A DNA stretch of 11,723 nt from Sanchytrium tribonematis (GCA_018985235.1 JADGIG010000250.1:1-11723), one strand, 5' to 3'; shown: positions 1 through 6,865, counted from the first letter of the stretch. The notes: a model not told the origin generated them from the letters alone. Made by a program: numbers and translations.

Positions 1-50
1 ACGAAAAAGATTTAATCTAGATAATATTTTAGGATAGACATTCAAGGAAA

Positions 51-62
51 TCCCCCTGTTTC
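51..62 (+). promoter_or_regulatory. Pyrimidine-rich element abutting the hydrolase start codon
   Basis: TCCCCCTGTTTC directly precedes the ATG at 63. It resembles the CTCCTTGTTTTTA element found just before two other start codons (4004 and 4393, minus strand). A role as initiator or 5' UTR element is inferred. Confidence 0.35.
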
Positions 63-1079
63 ATGAATATTAGTTTTAAAAAAGTGTTGAATACCTTTCC
101 CATTTGGAATAGGTTTTTAAAATGTTGGATCTCAACGGTAAAGCAAGATTTAATCGTCTCTGATGAGCTCGCACTTTTGAATTTGATACCTTATCCATAC
201 TCAATTGAGAAAGTAATGCTGAGCGAAAGCAGCTATATCAATACCCTTAAGTTAAATGGTAAAGGGCGCAGAAATACAATTGTGATGACTCATGGATATG
301 GTGCTGGTTTAGGATATTTTTATAAAAATCTATCTTCTCTAGGTGAGTGTCTTGGGGATGTGAATGCCATTTATGCTATAGATTGGCTTGGTATGGGAGA
401 ATCTTCGAGATGTGAAATCAAACTGGGTTCTATTTCTGATGTTGAAAATTATTTTGTAGATTCACTGGAGCAATGGAGAATTAAATTAAATTTGAAAAAA
501 CTAATCCTTTGCGGACATTCTTTTGGTGGCTACCTCTGCACTGTATATGCTCTAAAGTATCCAGAAAATGTTGAGCGATTGGTTTTAATATCTCCGGTTG
601 GCTTTGCTGAGAAGCCTCTTCAAAATTTTAGAATACCACCAAAGTTTATTGAAATTTGCTGGAATTTTAATGTGACCCCCCAAACGCTCTTAAGGTTCAT
701 GGGTCCAATAAGCTATTTAGTAGTTTCTTTAATGACAACTAATAGATTTAAAAATATATCCCATGAAGAATTGGTGGCAATTACATCTTATTCTCATCAT
801 ATAAATGTTAAATACAGAGGCAGTGGTGAATATGCAATGAACCCGTTATTATTGCCCGGTGCTTACGCCCGAAAGCCATTAATATACAGGTATAAGAAAA
901 TAAGTTGTCCTATTGATTTTATCTTTGGAAAAAATGACTGGTGTGAATCAGAAATGCTCGTGGAAATGACTGATGACTTGTTGCAGCACGTAATCCATTT
1001 CTGCGATGGTGGGCATTTCATGTTTTTGGATCATCCTGAAAAATTCAATAATTTGATGGTTGATATTTTGAAATATTGA
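63..1079 (+). CDS. Alpha/beta-hydrolase of the ABHD4/ABHD5-CLD1 type (putative lipase or phospholipase)
   Basis: A complete 338-aa alpha/beta-hydrolase. Visible in sequence: an oxyanion-type HGYGAGLG stretch (77-84), AIDWLGMGESS (105-115) as in the ABHD4/5 and yeast CLD1/ICT1 group, a nucleophile elbow GHSFGG with Ser153, a GKNDW strand with Asp292 as candidate acid, and GGHFMFLDHPE with His318. His318 to Asp323 forms an HX4D box, the acyltransferase-like signature of the CGI-58 family. The motif FVDSLEQWR (131-139) is also typical of that family. Family members are lipases, N-acyl-phosphatidylethanolamine or cardiolipin phospholipases, or lipase co-activators; because the Ser is present, a catalytic enzyme is more likely than an ABHD5-type co-activator. 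No signal peptide or clear membrane segment is seen. The ATG at 63 follows a pyrimidine-rich tract and gives a full family-length protein. An AATAAA lies at 1135-1140. Which substrate it acts on is inference only. Confidence 0.9.
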   Translation: MNISFKKVLNTFPIWNRFLKCWISTVKQDLIVSDELALLNLIPYPYSIEKVMLSESSYINTLKLNGKGRRNTIVMTHGYGAGLGYFYKNLSSLGECLGDVNAIYAIDWLGMGESSRCEIKLGSISDVENYFVDSLEQWRIKLNLKKLILCGHSFGGYLCTVYALKYPENVERLVLISPVGFAEKPLQNFRIPPKFIEICWNFNVTPQTLLRFMGPISYLVVSLMTTNRFKNISHEELVAITSYSHHINVKYRGSGEYAMNPLLLPGAYARKPLIYRYKKISCPIDFIFGKNDWCESEMLVEMTDDLLQHVIHFCDGGHFMFLDHPEKFNNLMVDILKY

Positions 1080-1164
1080 TAATAGTGTATATTAGCTTGA
1101 TATTCGCAACCAAATGAATTTCAATTGACAATTAAATAAAATTTTGAACTATAAGAATCGGAGG

Positions 1165-1170
1165 TGAAAC
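1165..1170 (+). promoter_or_regulatory. TGAAAC start-proximal element
   Basis: The exact hexamer TGAAAC sits 9 nt before the ATG at 1180. The same hexamer at the same distance precedes the kinase at 2027, and at 8 nt precedes the gene at 7006. The GGAGG just upstream looks like a Shine-Dalgarno sequence but the window is eukaryotic. Confidence 0.45.
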
Positions 1171-1179
1171 AATTTCTCA

Positions 1180-1482
1180 ATGTCATCCGTCACAACAACC
1201 TCACTGCCAATTAAGCGACAACTAGAGACACTGGATGATAAAAGGCTATCGAAAAAGCAGCATTACGATGACAATGTATTGGAACCAGCCGTTATGAATT
1301 GGAACAATTTACCCTTTTTGATTCTCATCCATGTTTTTCTAATTAGCTGGATGAGCTTTATAATCGTTTCAACCATTGGTCTTGCTATAAATTTATTAGC
1401 CTTGGCACTCATAGTTGCACCATTTAAAATTGTTGAAATTTTGCTGAACAAGGGCAACAATTCAAAGCAGAATAAATCTTAA
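1180..1482 (+). CDS. Small hydrophobic membrane protein, unrecognised (100 aa)
   Basis: I do not recognise a family. The N-terminal 43 residues are polar and rich in Lys, Asp and Thr. Residues about 44-64 and 66-88 are strongly hydrophobic and read as one long or two short membrane segments with an intervening Ser-Thr-Gly turn, followed by a short basic, Asn/Lys-rich tail. Support for it being real: an ATG preceded by the TGAAAC element at the same spacing as the kinase, a hydrophobicity pattern unlike a random frame, and AATAAA at 1471-1476 just before the stop codon, as in other genes here. An overlapping minus-strand ORF (1263-1460) has none of these supports. Tail-anchored or hairpin insertion in an organelle or ER membrane is possible but is not shown. 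Confidence 0.65.
   Translation: MSSVTTTSLPIKRQLETLDDKRLSKKQHYDDNVLEPAVMNWNNLPFLILIHVFLISWMSFIIVSTIGLAINLLALALIVAPFKIVEILLNKGNNSKQNKS
1471..1476 (+). terminator. Poly(A) signal AATAAA inside the coding end
   Basis: AATAAA forms the Asn-Lys codons three nucleotides before the stop codon at 1480. It is one of several cases in this window where the signal precedes or overlaps the stop. Confidence 0.45.
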
Positions 1483-1527
1483 ATGCTGTTCCCTTCTTGG
1501 ATACGCACACTTTTTAAATGTCAGCTG

Positions 1528-1551
1528 GTAATTTTTCCATCACTTTTTCAG
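1528..1551 (+). other. Intron-like 24-nt stretch (candidate)
   Basis: The stretch begins GTAATT, is pyrimidine-rich and ends CACTTTTTCAG, so it looks like a short intron. If removed, ATG at 1518 reads MSAV then SLKCRRMKIWVHPLKLDDF to a TAA at 1611-1613 region. That product is only 23 aa and does not join the next ORF (1603-1803) in any way I can defend. I report the intron signal, not a gene model. Confidence 0.25.
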
Positions 1552-1593
1552 TATCACTTAAGTGTCGCCGCATGAAAATTTGGGTTCATCCGT

Positions 1594-1599
1594 TGAAAC
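1594..1599 (+). promoter_or_regulatory. TGAAAC element before the 66-aa ORF
   Basis: Exact TGAAAC, 3 nt upstream of the ATG at 1603. The spacing differs from the other three exact cases, so this one is the weakest. Confidence 0.3.
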
Positions 1600-1602
1600 T
1601 CG

Positions 1603-1803
1603 ATGATTTCTAATTTTTTTACTGAGCAAACATCTGAACATGATCAAGTAAAGAGAATGAACTCTACTAGAATTAAGGTGGAGCAACTTGAATCTTGGCC
1701 ACACCAAAACAAACCTACTTTGTCAATTTATCCGCATAATTTCAAATGCATTCAACACCCTATTGTTTACGACCTAATGAAGCATTTAAATGAAGAAATT
1801 TGA
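1603..1803 (+). CDS. Small hypothetical protein or last exon of an unresolved small gene (66 aa)
   Basis: No family recognised. The product is soluble-looking, with a polar N-terminus and a more ordered C-terminal half (VEQLESWPHQNKP, then a Tyr-Pro-His and a HPIVYDLMKHL stretch, about 24-62). Base composition in this ORF is less AT-rich than its flanks, and AATAAA follows at 1813-1818, both consistent with an expressed gene. TGAAAC at 1594-1599 lies only 3 nt before the ATG, closer than the 8-9 nt seen elsewhere. The true start may therefore lie upstream across an intron; an intron-like stretch is present at 1528-1551. It could also be a chance ORF. Confidence 0.4.
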   Translation: MISNFFTEQTSEHDQVKRMNSTRIKVEQLESWPHQNKPTLSIYPHNFKCIQHPIVYDLMKHLNEEI

Positions 1804-1957
1804 TGTTTAATTAATAAAAAACATTTAAAATATAAAGGCAACACTCAATTTATTTTTTCAGATTTCCCACACTACCATCATTTCTAAAATCATTTAGAGG
1901 CAATCGCAACGCAAATCTTTAACTTTATTTCTTGATCAGATAATCTAAAGGAGAAGC

Positions 1958-1999
1958 ATGAAAATCCCTGAAATTGAATTTTGTCAACTTGACAAATAA
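1958..1999 (+). other. Possible upstream ORF of the kinase (13 codons)
   Basis: ATG at 1958 encodes MKIPEIEFCQLDK and stops at 1997-1999, 27 nt before the kinase ATG. If the transcript starts upstream of 1958 it would act as a uORF; if transcription starts near TGAAAC it is irrelevant. Confidence 0.2.
1981..1995. repeat. 15-bp dyad TTGTCAA-C-TTGACAA
   Basis: Perfect 7-bp arms around one central base, 31 bp upstream of the kinase ATG. A similar 15-bp dyad lies before RAT1. It could bind a dimeric transcription factor; this is inference. Confidence 0.35.
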
Positions 2000-2011
2000 T
2001 TTCAGTAATTT

Positions 2012-2017
2012 TGAAAC
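2012..2017 (+). promoter_or_regulatory. TGAAAC start-proximal element
   Basis: Exact TGAAAC, 9 nt before the kinase ATG at 2027, identical in spacing to the case at 1165-1170. Confidence 0.45.
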
Positions 2018-2026
2018 GATATTATA

Positions 2027-3114
2027 ATGGAAAGTTTTGATTTTCCAGAAAACCCACATCAGTATGAAATAGAAAATAAGATCGGTGAAGGAACCTTTGC
2101 GAGTGTTTATATCTGTAAGCATTCAAGTGGAATGAAATACGCAGCCAAAAAAATGCATTGGTCAATGCTCAAATTACAAAAACTGGACAAATATATATAC
2201 AACGAGATACATATTATGAAAGAGATAAGCAGAGGCCACTCGAATTTACTTCAATTAATTGATTATTATTACGAACAGCATTATTTGTATTTGATAATGG
2301 AGCTTTTGGAGGGTGGTGAGTTGATGGACAAGCTTTTAGAACTTCAGCATTTTGATGAAGGCCATGCAAAGTTGATCTTTAAGCAGGTGCTAAGTGGCGT
2401 TTCTTATTTACATGATCACTGTATCGTACATAGAGATATCAAGCCAGAAAATATTGTATTTAGGTATAAAGATAAATTAGATGTTGTTCTAGTAGATTTT
2501 GGACTTGCCGTGCATTTAGATCCACTTGAAAGACCTACACTTTCTAGTCCAGCTGGAAGTAAGGGATTCGTGGCGCCTGAAATTTTACTAGGTGATCCTT
2601 ACAACGAAGCAGTTGATTTATGGAGTATCGGGGTGACAACTTATTTTGTTCTCTGTGGATACACTCCATTTGAAAATTTAGAAAAAGATGAAGGGCTAGA
2701 TGAGCACCTTCGAATCATGAGTGGGAATTACCGCTTTAATAAAGGTGACTGGGATTCAGTTAGTCTAGAAGCAAAGGATTTTATAAGGCATTTATTGTGT
2801 GTTGATCCAGAAAAGAGGCTGACAGCAAAGCAAGCCATGAAGCATCACTGGCTAGCTAATGTCTCGACTTTAGGAAGGGAGACAACGGAAGCAACAGTAA
2901 CATTTCATTTATTTAGGGCCCCAATCTTCTTCCAAACATACATGGCCATCTATCCAGATTTAAGGCTGTGGTTAATGCCGTACAGTTTGTTCAAAAAGTG
3001 CATAATGTACTATTAAAAACGCCCCCTACCCCAACGCAAGGTACAGATGAACCATATCATAGAAGTCCTGATGAAATGAGGCAGGCCCTCGTTGAAAAAC
3101 TAAAATCAGGATAA
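2027..3114 (+). CDS. Ca2+/calmodulin-dependent-type Ser/Thr protein kinase, two exons (2027-2896 and 2917-3114)
   Basis: The spliced product is 355 aa. Kinase motifs: glycine loop IGEGTFASV (19-27), Lys41, alphaC Glu60, HRDIKPEN (135-142), DFG (157-159), APE (183-185), DLWSIG (197-202) and Arg264, so it should be catalytically active. The activation loop reads AGSKGF, putting Ser178 where CaMKI has its activating Thr. The unspliced frame ends at 3016 in a poor tail. Removing the 20 nt at 2897-2916 gives GPNLLPNI and then a basic-hydrophobic segment around residues 291-325, matching the autoinhibitory/calmodulin-binding tail of CaMKI-like kinases, followed by TPPTPTQG and an acidic-basic end stopping at 3112-3114. 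The domain assignment is sure; regulation by calmodulin is inferred from the tail. It converges on the next gene, with 26 bp between stops. Confidence 0.92.
2897..2916 (+). other. 20-nt intron in the kinase gene
   Basis: GTAACA...ATTTATTTAG, phase 0, lies between Thr290 and Gly291. Its removal shifts into a frame that stays open for 66 codons and restores the family-typical LLPN tail. Its 3' end matches that of the intron at 9922-9940 in nine of ten bases. Confidence 0.85.
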
Positions 3115-3134
3115 CATAAGAATTCATGTCCAAT

Positions 3135-3140
3135 AATAAA
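3135..3140 (+). terminator. Poly(A) signal of the kinase gene
   Basis: AATAAA, 20 nt after the kinase stop and directly abutting the stop codon of the convergent gene. The kinase 3' end must therefore run antisense into that gene. Confidence 0.45.
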
Positions 3141-4004
3141 TCAAGGTGGCGCCAAATATTTTTCAAGATGATGTTTTTGCACACCTTCTTCAGTCATAAT
3201 ATATAAATACGTCTTGAAAATGAAAGCATCAAGGATTGGCAAATCATTTTCCTCGCAAATAACCATTGTTTGCACACGCGGTTCTTTCATCATATCTAAA
3301 TGAGCCACTTTGAAGTCGGAAATAGCCAATACTCCATACTTTGTAATTTTGAAGTTTGAAGTAGAGAAGGGAACGGGTAATTCAGACATTTTCTCAAAAT
3401 ATTGATTACAAACATCAAATTTACAAATGTTGTCCTGGATATACAAAAGTCCGTAAAAGAGTAAATCAATATCGAAAATGGTAGCCCAGCTCACTCTCAT
3501 TTTCAATGCTTTTATACTGACCATAGTTTCTCGAGTATAAATTACCAGGTATTCCTTATAATGTGCCAAAACATGTTTGGGAGTTGATTGTATATTGTGA
3601 CATTGTTGGAATAAATGAGGTGTAAATAAGCAAGATTTTTCATCCCTGTCTCTCCAACTCGGTATATGGATACCAGCTTCATTGCAGTAAATCGCCCCTA
3701 TAGGATCAAAATGAATTAAGGTTGGCTTTTCGTACAAATAAATGGTGTGTTTCAATGGCAGAACTTGGGAATAATGGGGATGCTCAACTTGAACAACAAC
3801 ACTATCACCAATGCAAAATGTCCCATAACTTTCTATTCCGTCAATTATAATCCCGTTTTTAGTGAGTTGTACAATTTTGCCTTCTATGACGGCAAGCTCA
3901 ATTTTTTCTTGCTGCTTTAATGAAGCATACTGCTTTTTCTTTTTGGAAAGAATACGCTCACGTTTGTGAACCAAATTGGACAGCAAATTGGAATAATATT
4001 CCAT
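3141..4004 (-). CDS. Unrecognised protein, beta-rich (287 aa)
   Basis: No family recognised. Residues about 13-35 form a basic, helix-prone stretch (KRERILSKKKKQY). The rest is mostly alternating hydrophobic and polar residues with many short strands and turns (for example GIIIDGIESYGTFCIGDSVVVQVEH, here split: GIIIDGIESYG then TFCIGDSVVVQ), suggesting a beta-propeller-like or other beta-sheet fold. No membrane segment or signal peptide is evident. The start is the first ATG in frame, 26 bp after the NDUFA13 stop, and is preceded almost immediately by CTCCTTGTTTTTA. It is the third gene of a tight co-directional trio. No AATAAA lies near its stop. A WD40-like or adaptor role is a guess; a profile-profile search would be needed to name it. 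Confidence 0.8.
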   Translation of the reverse strand: MEYYSNLLSNLVHKRERILSKKKKQYASLKQQEKIELAVIEGKIVQLTKNGIIIDGIESYGTFCIGDSVVVQVEHPHYSQVLPLKHTIYLYEKPTLIHFDPIGAIYCNEAGIHIPSWRDRDEKSCLFTPHLFQQCHNIQSTPKHVLAHYKEYLVIYTRETMVSIKALKMRVSWATIFDIDLLFYGLLYIQDNICKFDVCNQYFEKMSELPVPFSTSNFKITKYGVLAISDFKVAHLDMMKEPRVQTMVICEENDLPILDAFIFKTYLYIMTEEGVQKHHLEKYLAPP

Positions 4005-4005
4005 T

Positions 4006-4018
4006 TAAAAACAAGGAG
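4006..4018 (-). promoter_or_regulatory. CTCCTTGTTTTTA element before the 287-aa gene
   Basis: This 13-mer lies one base before the ATG at 4004 on the minus strand. The identical 13-mer lies two bases before the NDUFA13 ATG. The spacer has no AG at its end, so it is not a splice acceptor here. Confidence 0.45.
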
Positions 4019-4030
4019 CAAATGCACATA

Positions 4031-4393
4031 TTAGAAATAGGACTTTATTTTAATACCTTCTGGATCAAGAGGAAGTTGGGTAGGAAGAAGCTTATCTTGC
4101 GCTAATTTTGTCTTGTAAGGACTTTCAAGTCCTCTTTCTTTTGCAGCGTGGAGAATTCTGACTGTATTTCTATCAGATTCCGCTTGTAAAAAAGGCATCA
4201 AGCTAATTCTAAGCCATGCTTTTTCTCTTTTCAGCTCTTCTTGCTCCTCAAATCCTTTCAAAAAATGATACCAGCCATAACCCATGAAAGAGAAGACACC
4301 TAATAAAAGTAATGCACTTGATGGCCCTCGATTTGGTAGATTTCTTTGGTATTTGATTGATGCAAATTTTTCTTTGGGTGGCAAATCTTGCAT
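4031..4393 (-). CDS. NDUFA13: NADH:ubiquinone oxidoreductase subunit NDUFA13 (GRIM-19, B16.6)
   Basis: An accessory subunit of mitochondrial respiratory complex I, anchored in the inner membrane. The 120-aa product starts MQDLPP and carries the family signature: KYQRNLPNRGPSS (14-26), one membrane helix (about 27-46), then a charged helix LKREKAWLRISLMPFLQAESDRN split as LKREKAWLRISL (54-65) and MPFLQAESDRN (66-76). The latter matches the conserved REK-ARI-L-PLLQAE-DR segment. It is somewhat shorter than the human protein (144 aa), lacking part of the C-terminus. No separate presequence is needed in this family. It lies between RAT1 (27 bp upstream) and the 287-aa gene (26 bp downstream). AATAAA occurs inside the coding end (4044-4049). 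Its presence implies the organism keeps complex I. Confidence 0.93.
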   Translation of the reverse strand: MQDLPPKEKFASIKYQRNLPNRGPSSALLLLGVFSFMGYGWYHFLKGFEEQEELKREKAWLRISLMPFLQAESDRNTVRILHAAKERGLESPYKTKLAQDKLLPTQLPLDPEGIKIKSYF

Positions 4394-4395
4394 TC

Positions 4396-4408
4396 TAAAA
4401 ACAAGGAG
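4396..4408 (-). promoter_or_regulatory. CTCCTTGTTTTTA element before NDUFA13
   Basis: Identical 13-mer to that at 4006-4018, two bases before the ATG. In this spacer the tract ends TTTTTAG, so it also resembles a 3' splice site, but the second copy does not. Confidence 0.45.
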
Positions 4409-4413
4409 AAATT

Positions 4414-4419
4414 TTTATT
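4414..4419 (-). terminator. Poly(A) signal of RAT1
   Basis: AATAAA begins one base after the RAT1 stop codon. With the NDUFA13 ATG only 27 bp away, RAT1 cleavage would fall at or inside the next gene. Confidence 0.45.
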
Positions 4420-4420
4420 G

Positions 4421-6856
4421 TCAGCGGAATATGGAGTAATCATTGCTTGGTCTGTATTTTCTATCATTACCTCGAAAATCTCTATTATTTCTTTCATATG
4501 TAGGTGCAACCCGACTTGTTTTGTATTGACTACTATCTGTTCTATCTGCCAAAATGTGACGAGGGAATCGATCATTTCTAGGATTGTGAATGCGATCTAC
4601 ATCCCAGTTTGTCAGTTCCTTTCTTGGAAATCTGGCTCCTTCTAAGAGTCCAAATGGGATAAATTTAGACTGAGACATATCGAAATGAAGACAAACAACT
4701 GAAGAATTTTCTACAAAAGGAATATCCAAATTTGGAACCGGATAATTTAAACTGCATCCGGGATACCCTTCATACTGTGATTTTGTCAATAGTCCGTGAA
4801 TATTCAATTTAGAAGAACAGTCCACCACAACATATTTCCCAGACTCAGAAAATGCAGAGGCACATGTATTGAATGCTTCATGGTGCTCAGATACATATAT
4901 TATATCTCTCCCAGGAGCATTTAATATGACGTCTCGAGTATCAAGTAATTCATCAACCTTTTTCAAGGCATTAGCCATTCGATCATCGTCAATAAATGGC
5001 AAAAGTACAACACCTTGCCAAGAAAATTTTTTACCATTGAGGTCTATCGGAAACTCTAAAGGATAGTAATCAATAATCTCTGAATTTTTGCTAGTCATCA
5101 AAAATCTCCATGGTTTTGGAATAAAATCTTGAGATTGTGAGGGTAACACTCTCATCAGTTGTTCTAATGGCTTGTAGGGTTTTCCTAGCTTAAATGATAT
5201 CTGTAATTCTCCAATATTAGTAAAGTCGCTCGCAAATGGAGCGTAATGGTATCTGTAAACATATTGCCATGAAGGACAGCCCAAATAATAATATTCGAAG
5301 ACCCAACAAAGTCCTTCGATATAATTTTCAATTATACTGTAATGAATTTTTCTACTTTCTTCACTATTTTCAGATATGTCGATATGAAACTTTTCTTGAT
5401 AATATCTTTGCCTCCACCCTTGCTCGTAAAAGCGAATGTTGTCTACTGGCTCTTCCACCGCTGGTTCTTTTTCCGGATTAGTAACCTGGAGACTAGATGT
5501 GTTATCTTCATTTATCAGATTTTCTTGGGCTTCGCCTTTGACTTTTTTAGGATCAGGCAAATCATCTTCATCTGGTGACTTTCTTTTTAATTTCTCTCGC
5601 ATTTCTTCTGCGGCAGCAATGTTTGCTTGACGCAATAACCCTCTGTTCTCCAGCATTTCATGAGTACTATTTTTTAAAGAGTCAGCTTCATTCACAGGAA
5701 CAGCATATTTCAGAGGATCAAATCCTTTTTCAGATGTGATCCCACCAGGGTGAGAGATCTCGACTTTTTTGCCAATCTTACGCTCTTCTGCTTCCTTCTC
5801 GCGTTGCTTCCTACTGTCTTCTCTATCCTGATCTTGTTGCTTTCTGCGTTGGAATATAATATCTTCTGCTTTGCCAAGTTCAGCAACCAATATTTGCACA
5901 TTTTTTAGAAGAACCTTTCCATTTTCGGTTAGATGACCTGTTTGCTGAAAATTTCTCTTATAAAGATCAACTAGCAAGTTGATAGCACCTTCTCTGATTT
6001 CTAAACTAGGTAAATGCGGCAAAAAATCATTGCCAACGAAAAAGCAAAGAAAAACCCAATCATCTAGACCTCGTTCAAGATTCCACATATCATGACGAGG
6101 ATTGAGTTCTATTTCCAAATATTCTCTAAGAACGGGAATGCTAATCATAATGTATGGTGGGTGTCCATTAAATTGATCATAAATATTAATCTTTTCGACC
6201 CCGCTATCAACTGCCTGCCTTTTTATTCTTTCGAGAAGAAGGACATCTTCTCTCATAACAAAAAAATTTGACTCATGAGTGGCAATTCCAAGCATCATGA
6301 GATCTGCATCCAAACCCAAGACACAGTGCTTGGTATTTGGGTCATAATTTTTGTCAATTCTCAAGGATCTGACAAAATTGCAAATTTTGTGCTCGCCTTC
6401 TCCCTCAACATTTGAATCACTTACAATCACGACACATTTCTTCCATAATTCATGATTTTTTAATCTTTCTTGGATATAAATTTTTAAAGCATTTGTTAAA
6501 TTAAACATAAATGCGGTACCAGGTGTGATCTGATTAGAATCCCAGGCACCTGGCTCATTTTCTAATGCACTTCTAAATCTTCTGCTTCGTTGTTGTGCTT
6601 GCTTAGCTGATGGTGCGGGACCATCTATTGCCATAAATATCAATGAGGGTCTTACAAGCTCGATGATATGATCAATATAATTAAAAATATTATTAAACAT
6701 TTCTTCCTCAGTAGTTGGTTGAGCGCCACCTTCTGGGTGGGTACACGGATGGATTATACCATTCATATCTAGATACAGATTATCAATTGGCTCAACCTTT
6801 TGTACAATCTTTGGATACTTTCGTTGCACAAATCTAAAAAATTGCGGAACTCCCAT
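4421..6856 (-). CDS. RAT1: 5'-3' exoribonuclease Rat1/XRN2
   Basis: Nuclear 5'-to-3' exonuclease that degrades RNA downstream of cleavage sites (torpedo termination) and trims rRNA and snoRNA precursors. The 811-aa product begins MGVPQFFRFVQRKYP and shows the XRN catalytic acids: Asp30 (LYLDMNG), Asp78 (MAIDGPAP), Glu153/Glu155 (EGEGEHK), Asp183/Asp185 (GLDADLMMLG) and Asp277 (VGNDFLPHLPSLEIREG). That last motif, and the PNTKHC stretch, are Rat1-like rather than Xrn1-like. Residues about 335-470 are charged and low in complexity. The C-terminus (about 755-811) is Arg/Asn/Asp-rich and disordered. It is shorter than yeast and animal homologues: the usual CCHC zinc knuckle after the MREDV region is absent and the insert after SRRFRSA is cut to a few residues. 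It diverges from the gene at 7006 and is the first of three tandem minus-strand genes. Confidence 0.95.
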   Translation of the reverse strand: MGVPQFFRFVQRKYPKIVQKVEPIDNLYLDMNGIIHPCTHPEGGAQPTTEEEMFNNIFNYIDHIIELVRPSLIFMAIDGPAPSAKQAQQRSRRFRSALENEPGAWDSNQITPGTAFMFNLTNALKIYIQERLKNHELWKKCVVIVSDSNVEGEGEHKICNFVRSLRIDKNYDPNTKHCVLGLDADLMMLGIATHESNFFVMREDVLLLERIKRQAVDSGVEKINIYDQFNGHPPYIMISIPVLREYLEIELNPRHDMWNLERGLDDWVFLCFFVGNDFLPHLPSLEIREGAINLLVDLYKRNFQQTGHLTENGKVLLKNVQILVAELGKAEDIIFQRRKQQDQDREDSRKQREKEAEERKIGKKVEISHPGGITSEKGFDPLKYAVPVNEADSLKNSTHEMLENRGLLRQANIAAAEEMREKLKRKSPDEDDLPDPKKVKGEAQENLINEDNTSSLQVTNPEKEPAVEEPVDNIRFYEQGWRQRYYQEKFHIDISENSEESRKIHYSIIENYIEGLCWVFEYYYLGCPSWQYVYRYHYAPFASDFTNIGELQISFKLGKPYKPLEQLMRVLPSQSQDFIPKPWRFLMTSKNSEIIDYYPLEFPIDLNGKKFSWQGVVLLPFIDDDRMANALKKVDELLDTRDVILNAPGRDIIYVSEHHEAFNTCASAFSESGKYVVVDCSSKLNIHGLLTKSQYEGYPGCSLNYPVPNLDIPFVENSSVVCLHFDMSQSKFIPFGLLEGARFPRKELTNWDVDRIHNPRNDRFPRHILADRTDSSQYKTSRVAPTYERNNRDFRGNDRKYRPSNDYSIFR

Positions 6857-6865
6857 GTTTCTTAA

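Larger units (their letters stand above)
1804..2026 (+). other. Intergenic region upstream of the kinase
   Basis: This 223-bp AT-rich region holds AATAAA at 1813-1818, an intron-acceptor-like TTTATTTTTTCAG ending at 1861, a 19-codon open stretch with no ATG (1863-1919), a 13-codon upstream ORF (1958-1999), a 15-bp dyad (1981-1995) and the TGAAAC element (2012-2017). I cannot join the open stretch to either neighbour in frame. Confidence 0.4.

Noticed and set aside
703-720. Possible 18-nt intron ending CTATTTAG in the hydrolase gene
   Set aside because: The stretch encodes residues in the conserved RFMGPISYL region and the frame is open through it, so there is no reason to splice.
1161-1170. 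GGAGG as a Shine-Dalgarno sequence, and AGGAG before other ATGs
   Set aside because: The gene content is nuclear eukaryotic and most genes lack such a site.
1594-1626. Intron from the IWVHP stretch to CTGAG joining the exon-like stretch to the 66-aa ORF
   Set aside because: The only in-frame donor (GTTCAT at 1584) is weak and the junction gives no recognisable protein.
1925-2122. 65-aa minus-strand ORF across the kinase start
   Set aside because: It is a shadow of the kinase 5' end, with no supporting signal.
4394-4420. Spliced-leader trans-splicing acceptor (TTTTTAG) before NDUFA13
   Set aside because: The matching element before the 287-aa gene has no AG before the ATG, so a common acceptor function does not hold. 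It cannot be fully excluded without transcripts.
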